Shown: positions 58,773-64,000 of the stretch, in pieces | Position numbering within the stretch: the stretch's first letter is position 1 | How the letters are laid out: each line of letters opens with the position of its first letter | DNA from: Verpa conica | Lineage: Eukaryota > Ascomycota > Pezizomycetes > Pezizales > Morchellaceae | Assembly: GCA_033030425.1 (NCBI GenBank) | Contig: JAUFSD010000011.1 | Location: forward strand, 682,001 to 746,000 | Direction: 5' to 3' | Length of the DNA stretch: 64,000 bases | Program-made: the position numbers and the translations under genes | The notes under the pieces: generated by a model | The model's database searches: none | The model's input: only the letters and a program-made list of their open reading frames with translations | Told to the model about the DNA's origin: nothing

Positions 58773-59610
58773 ATGTGGGTCCTCCCGTTCCTCGGTTACG
58801 TAGGTCTAATATTCGGCTTCTCGTTCCTCACTCTCGCTATCGGTACTTCTCCCTCTACTACTCAGCGTCATCCTCTACCCAACTAACTCATTCATATAGC
58901 ATCCGGCCTCTACTACCTTTCCGAACTGGTAGAAGAACACACAGTATTTTGTAAAAGGCTGTTAACACGCCTAATCCAATCTATAATTGCAGTTCACTTT
59001 CTCCTTCTGGTTCTTGATGGATTCCCATTCATGCTCACAGCATTCTCAGCGGCAAGCCATGTCGTCTACCTCATGAATATCACAAGGGCCTTTCCCATGG
59101 TGAAGTTGACAGATGGGATTTTTATCTTAAGTTGCTGTATGTCATATGTTCTCTGCTTTACCCTCTAGTAGCAAAGAAGAAACTAACTTGTCACCAGTGC
59201 TGGTATTAGGAAACCATATCCTCTGGTTCAAACATTTCTCACACCCCCCCCTTCCTCCTCCTTCCTCATATACCACTATCCGTCGCGGAGGCTCTTCAGG
59301 CAATCCCTACGAATCAACTATAACTGGCCCCCGTTTCCCCTCCTTCACAGAAATTAGTGCGTTTTTTGGAATCTGTGTATGGCTTGTTCCGTTCTCGTTG
59401 TTCGTATCCCTAAGCGCCGGGGAAAACGTGCTACCATCCTCTGAGATTGGCGGTGGGGCTACTGGCGGTACGATTGGGATGCAAAATGCGGATAAGAAGA
59501 AGATAGGTATGGCGAAGATGGTATTTGGGGGGGTTAAGGAGTGGATTGGGAGCACGGGACAGGCGTTGGGGGTGGTTAGGGAAGGCGGAAGACATGCAAG
59601 GTTTGAGTAG
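58773..59610 (+). CDS. SVP26/TEX261-family ER-Golgi membrane protein (239 aa)
   Basis: Yeast Svp26 is a COPII cargo adaptor that helps export certain mannosyltransferases from the ER. Exons are 58773-58842, 58900-59136 and 59198-59610, in phase, 239 aa. The product starts MWVLPFLGYVGLIFGFSFLT, continues ASGLYYLSELVEEHTVFCKR, IIAVHFLLLVLDGFPFMLTA, HVVYLMNITRAFPMVKLTD and NHILWFKHFS, then a last helix SAFFGICVWLVPFSLFVSLS. The C-terminal tail is polar and Gly/Lys-rich. Four or five membrane spans and the hydrophobic pattern fit the family. It lies about 1.5 kb from the GH47 mannosidase. Confidence 0.88.
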
Positions 59611-61106
59611 AGCTAATAACTGAATGTGTCAAGGTGATGCTTAGACAAGGATATCTAGAGGTTATGGAGTTGGTGGGAAATGGATGTTATTATACATCCT
59701 TTGGATTCCTTGTTTTTCCTTTCCGACTTATTGGTTTTTAATGCGCTGCTGCATTAGTTTGTTGTACTTTTCTTTAATACCTATAGGGATGGATGAGATT
59801 AGATGCACAGGCGGTAATGGGAATATTGTGTGAGTAGGTGGATTCTTACCTAAGAACAGAAAATCTGAAAGCATTTTTTACCCACTTGCACTGCTTTTAG
59901 TTTTCTTGCTACCCACGTGGCTTAAAACTGCTACACATCGGCTGATACTGAAACAGTTGAAAGACCATTATAATTTTGTTTTGATGTATTTATTTGAGGC
60001 AATCAATATTGTTTTTACTAAGAGTGGAAGAGTTGGCTACTCAAAGGATTGGCACATATCTTAGTTTTCCAGAAAGAATCTCCTTGTACTGGATGCCTTT
60101 GCTGGCCAAAAGACTGCTCCTGTATTGACTGCTTTCCGCGCATTAAAGATAGTAGCTTCTTTTACTCCTAAAGAGTCTCGGCGCCGCCGTCGGTAAGACT
60201 TTGGAGGCTAAAATTAGACATGTGAATGGACGAAAGTCTAGAGCTGTGGGAACTATGGGAGGCAGGAAAATTCGCTATAGGGGGGACAGACAACTATTAA
60301 TGACTTAGATTGTGTGGAAAGCACGGCACTGGCTCTGTTGAGAACTTATTATCAAGTCCTTTTGTTAGGTTAGTATTCCTTATTGGCGGGTTAATTTATT
60401 CTACTAGGTGGGTATATTTATTGCTGTAGATAGCTCAAAAGATTCCGAACTCGAGATTAAAGGTCTCGAAGATCTGGAAATTTGTGACTGAAAAGAAAGT
60501 AGCGTCAATTACAATTTTGACTGCTTGAGGAAAACTAGAATTAGAGCTTCAGTAGGGTAGTTTAGCGCGTACTGATTTTTTGATTCTACTCATAGCTATT
60601 ATCTCACTTATCTTCTCAATAGCTAGCACAAGAGAGGTTTTATGGTGGGTGGGTGAGTGAGTGATCTTGAACAATTGAATTGGTGTAAAGACAATTCCAT
60701 GCCCTAAACTAAATGGTGTCGTCATGACACAGTTGTGTGTTTGCTGGATATTTAGGCTAAATTATAAATGATATATGTTTTAACATTTTATCCCTCTCAC
60801 CACCTGAAAAAGTACAGCTTCACTCCAGATAGTTATCCTAGATAACTCCACCTTAGTACTGAGTACTTACAGCTTTGGGATAGTCTGAAGGTAATTTCCA
60901 AAGGATAATCGTGTAGCACCTCAAAGAGTGCCTCATAGACCTTTGGTGGCTACTTGTCATAAAATCACTCCCAAGAGCTAACCTATATTGACCCTGAGCC
61001 AACATTTTAAGGGTTTCCCAGCAAGACACTTCGTTCATCCCTAGCAAGGCAATATAGAAACTCTCAGAATAGAGTTTCCAGAGCTTGGGCTACCCAATAG
61101 CGTTCC
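59611..61106. other. Degenerate transposon-like DNA upstream of the long ORF
   Basis: No intact gene is seen. About 60,000-60,560 and 60,800-61,060 look like decayed coding DNA: short translated stretches appear on both strands without start or family motif. I cannot assign a transposon class. Confidence 0.4.
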
Positions 61107-64000
61107 ATGCATTTCCCAACGTCATTACCACCAACATCTGGCAGCCCAGCTGCTAAGCTTAGTCTCGAAAGTGGAGGTTCACCACACCCTGAAACCTTTG
61201 ATGGGCCTTTACCACCGCTATCTAGACCTGAATTTTCACGAACAAAATTACCTTTACGCCCAAGGCCAACAGAATCGAGGGTCTTCAGATTAGCAGGGCC
61301 AAGGTTTCCCCCACCAGGACACCTACCTTCTATCCTCCAAAGACCAGTTCCTCTGAGAGGGACCCCCCGGTATAACATGCCAAACCTCCCATTACTCAAC
61401 CCGGATGCGAGTTCAGGGACGATGCCTTCCTCTTTTACTACAGAAAAAATGAAGATAAAGGGAAGTTTACCAACTGAGCGCTTACTTGAGGCGCGGAACT
61501 CGTGGAAAAGGAAACGAAAGGCCAGATTAGACGGTGCAAGAAAGCCAGATCTCGTAGGAAATTTTCATGGCCCTGAGTACGGAGGAGATGCTCCTAGATT
61601 CGAAAAAAAGCAGGAAGATACAGAAAGAGGAAGCTCAGTAATACCGATGAGTTCCAAGTATAATCTGAAGAAGATATTTAGGATAGGCCATGAATTAGAG
61701 AAGCCTATAGCTGAACATAGTCAAAGGATACTCCCGATCCCCACAAAGCTTCCCACTATGGAGCAGCCTCACAGAAACCTTTCTTCAGATACTAGAAATA
61801 GCAGACGCTACTCGGGAAAATTACATAACAGAATGACCCTAAGAGGACCAAGAGAGAAATTAATAGCCAATCGTGCTTCACGGGAGGAAGACAAGGAAGA
61901 TTTTGGAGAAGCTTCAGGTCTAGATGAATTTAATAACTACACATCGGGAAGTGAGCGACGCAGAATGAGTAGCCAGATGAAAAAATTGAGTATAAACGAA
62001 TTTCAAGATCGATACGAAGCCCACCGTGACCGCAAAAGGTCAGAGAAAGAGGCAGAACTTGTGAGGGTCCGGAAGATACCGGAAGAAGTTCATGAGAAAC
62101 ACCACGGATTTACGGAAGCGGTAAAATGTAAAATAATGGTGGCAAAAGAGGAGCTTCAATCGTACCAATCTACTAGGTGCGAGGAGAGGGGAGATACTAA
62201 AGAGAGAGCTGGAGCTCGAATTTTTAACGCTGTGAGGGCAGCGAAGGCACGCCTCGAAGATAGGGAGGCCGAAAGAGAGGACAAAAGACAAGGTATAAGG
62301 CCGAAACCAGGCACACACCAGCGCATAGAATGTCCTAGAGAGCAACTCCAGTTCCTAGAAATGCCTCACCGAGTTCCAATATTCTCTTCTCCGTCTTACA
62401 ATCAAAGAAATTCATCTTCTAGTCCACCACTAGACCAACAAAATACGCCCTATTTTGAAGCCGATGATCTCCAATCCCCAAAAGCTGCAGAAAGCCCACG
62501 CTTTTATAAAACACTCTCTCCGCCTATAGAAAGAAATAGAACCTACCAGCAGGTTTTCCCAGTAAGGCCATCACCTCCGTATCGCCCTACCCTTTCGCCT
62601 GTCTACTCAAAATCTCCAATCCCTACAAACTCCTTAAGTCAGGTTACTTCAATCTCACAAAATCCACCGAAAGCTTTTTTAAATGATCCCAGTTCCTTCC
62701 CTATAGATATACAGGTTGAGATAGTTCCAGCTCCAGTTTCTCTTAACCTGTCACAATCTGCCTCTAAGTCTCCACCCCCTGTGAGAATAGAACATAGACA
62801 CGAAGAAACGTCAAGAACGTCACCGCCATCTTCCATTTCTACAGTAACACGAGAACGAACTGTCCAGTCTACAAACAGAACCCTCAGTTTGAAAAATAAA
62901 GGATCACATAGACACCCTCGGCAATCACTAACGACAGAAGATGAAATACCACCGTTAAAACTTCCTTCGCCTGAAGTTAGACCTGTAAGCCTAAAGGAGG
63001 TCCCTTTCCATAAAATAGCTGATCCAAAACGTACTTCATTCAATACCCAGGCAGTATTTCAGTCACAGAATCCTGAAGCTGAGCTTCAGCAACCTGCAGA
63101 TCCGAAAGACAGTCATGAAGCCATCCACAAAGATATAGATTTTGTAAAGACTCCGACTTCCTCGACACTTGAGTTCTGGGCTGTTGCAGATGCATCTCTC
63201 GTTCCTTCTGAATCTGCTTCTGCACAGCCAGCTAATAGGAGAGGAGAACCGCCTCCAGATATCTGGAAAGATGCCGATAGAACTTTGGACCTTCGGAAAG
63301 CTGGGCCTACAATGGAAGAGTGGGTTGCTGGTTTACCAGGTTTAGGGCTTCGACTTGGACCATGGGCTGAGGATTCGAATCTAGACCCGGGAATCCTTGA
63401 AGATCTCCGGACAAAAAGTCCAGAGTCCTCTACGATATGTGGAGATGAAATCTTGAGGGCTGAGCTTGTTAATAAGCTGAAAGAAATGGATAATAAGGCA
63501 CTTAAACAGGCTGAAGAACTCATACCGGAGGACGAAGTAGAACTAACACCTGAAGAAGTGAAGACCTTAGAGCTTCTAGAATATGATTTAGTCCCGGGAA
63601 ATGCCCCACCTACTGTCATCGATCCCTCTTTGCTCCACCCAGACTATATTCCTAGCCCGTCGCCGTCAATGACTTCAGTGCTAGTCCCTTTCGAAACCCG
63701 TCGATTATCAATTGTACAACAGTCCGATGAGGGGGGGATCCACTCACTTACTAGAGCTCACCTCCCTCGAGCAGCTGCGGAAGAAATGTATGGTTTGATA
63801 GATTCCCCATCCCGACAACTAGAACGACCTTCCGATTTAGCCAGGGATATCACGTCCCGCCTCGATGCACTAGAGAAGTATTGGGATAAACAGGGTATCG
63901 TCGTAGGAACCATATTGAGGAGGATGCTTTGGATCGTAGATACAATGATTATCAAGGAGAGAGAAGATGCCCAGAGACTGGTTAGAAGAAAGGAAATGGG
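61107..64000 (+). CDS. Long unrecognised ORF, truncated by the window end (at least 964 codons)
   Basis: A single uninterrupted frame runs from an ATG at 61107 to the last base without a stop, so the C terminus lies outside the window. An in-frame TAG at 61098 lies just upstream. The first 100 residues are Pro/Ser-rich. Residues about 105-420 are very rich in Lys, Arg and Glu, with likely coiled coil (for example DRYEAHRDRKRSEKEAELVR). Residues about 420-620 are Ser/Pro-rich and disordered in character (SPP and PSP motifs). The later part has more ordered patches such as MEEWVAGLPGLGLRLGPWAE and ITSRLDALEKYWDKQ followed by a hydrophobic helix (GTILRRMLWIVDTMII). I do not recognise a family. 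Almost 2.9 kb without a stop in this composition supports real coding. It follows transposon-like DNA, so a mobile-element protein remains possible. Confidence 0.6.
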   Translation, partial: MHFPTSLPPTSGSPAAKLSLESGGSPHPETFDGPLPPLSRPEFSRTKLPLRPRPTESRVFRLAGPRFPPPGHLPSILQRPVPLRGTPRYNMPNLPLLNPDASSGTMPSSFTTEKMKIKGSLPTERLLEARNSWKRKRKARLDGARKPDLVGNFHGPEYGGDAPRFEKKQEDTERGSSVIPMSSKYNLKKIFRIGHELEKPIAEHSQRILPIPTKLPTMEQPHRNLSSDTRNSRRYSGKLHNRMTLRGPREKLIANRASREEDKEDFGEASGLDEFNNYTSGSERRRMSSQMKKLSINEFQDRYEAHRDRKRSEKEAELVRVRKIPEEVHEKHHGFTEAVKCKIMVAKEELQSYQSTRCEERGDTKERAGARIFNAVRAAKARLEDREAEREDKRQGIRPKPGTHQRIECPREQLQFLEMPHRVPIFSSPSYNQRNSSSSPPLDQQNTPYFEADDLQSPKAAESPRFYKTLSPPIERNRTYQQVFPVRPSPPYRPTLSPVYSKSPIPTNSLSQVTSISQNPPKAFLNDPSSFPIDIQVEIVPAPVSLNLSQSASKSPPPVRIEHRHEETSRTSPPSSISTVTRERTVQSTNRTLSLKNKGSHRHPRQSLTTEDEIPPLKLPSPEVRPVSLKEVPFHKIADPKRTSFNTQAVFQSQNPEAELQQPADPKDSHEAIHKDIDFVKTPTSSTLEFWAVADASLVPSESASAQPANRRGEPPPDIWKDADRTLDLRKAGPTMEEWVAGLPGLGLRLGPWAEDSNLDPGILEDLRTKSPESSTICGDEILRAELVNKLKEMDNKALKQAEELIPEDEVELTPEEVKTLELLEYDLVPGNAPPTVIDPSLLHPDYIPSPSPSMTSVLVPFETRRLSIVQQSDEGGIHSLTRAHLPRAAAEEMYGLIDSPSRQLERPSDLARDITSRLDALEKYWDKQGIVVGTILRRMLWIVDTMIIKEREDAQRLVRRKEM

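Overview
This is a eukaryotic window, almost certainly a filamentous ascomycete (Pezizomycotina). Most genes are split by short GT-AG introns of about 50-130 bp, often with a CTAAC-type branch site. The gene content is fungal: an alpha-factor-type pheromone precursor, a DUF3020 protein, an SVP26-like protein, an NLR with ankyrin repeats and a BPG-independent phosphoglycerate mutase. Compact gene blocks alternate with long AT-rich, repeat-laden stretches and decayed transposons, which would fit a repeat-rich lineage such as Pezizomycetes; that placement is a guess. I assembled all exon models by hand from reading frames, splice motifs and known family sequence, without RNA evidence.

Layout. 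1-9.9 kb (+): pyruvate carboxylase (13 exons), enolase (9 exons), eIF3j/HCR1. 10-16 kb: AT-rich DNA with a small inverted-repeat element, then a decayed SesA/HeLo-like-NACHT-ankyrin NLR pseudogene. 17-22 kb: iPGM (-), Med9-like (+), HNH protein (-), HAD dehalogenase (+). 24-27 kb: a small membrane or secreted protein and a secreted M20 peptidase. 28.6-34.6 kb: RPL11 (-), SmB (+), ADE16/17-type ATIC (+), with a perfect 40-bp hairpin between the last two. 35.3-38.4 kb: a roughly 3.1-kb foldback element with nested inverted repeats. 40.9-43 kb: a plasma-membrane syntaxin. 46.2-46.9 kb (-): the pheromone-type precursor. 48-54 kb: a TA-flanked MITE, a FUN14-family gene (-) and a DUF3020 gene (+). 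55-59.6 kb: GH47 alpha-mannosidase (-), mitochondrial uS13m (+), SVP26/TEX261-like protein (+). From 61.1 kb to the edge: a long unrecognised ORF (+) cut by the window end.

Most notable. (1) The syntaxin has three tandem, phase-compatible terminal exons, each encoding a different transmembrane anchor and tail. (2) The pheromone-type precursor carries three different Kex2-bounded peptide types in mirror order A-B-C-C-B-A. Both A units are split by introns at the same codon, so skipping exon 2 stays in frame. (3) There are chains of very small exons, notably 21, 8 and 12 nt in a row in pyruvate carboxylase, 15 nt in enolase and 11 nt in the syntaxin. (4) The foldback element has an A-L-A'-L' architecture inside outer terminal inverted repeats. 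(5) All four in-frame stops I located in the NLR pseudogene can be explained as C-to-T changes, and its Walker A lysine is replaced by glutamate. (6) Enolase and phosphoglycerate mutase, consecutive glycolytic steps, lie within 18 kb of each other beside pyruvate carboxylase.
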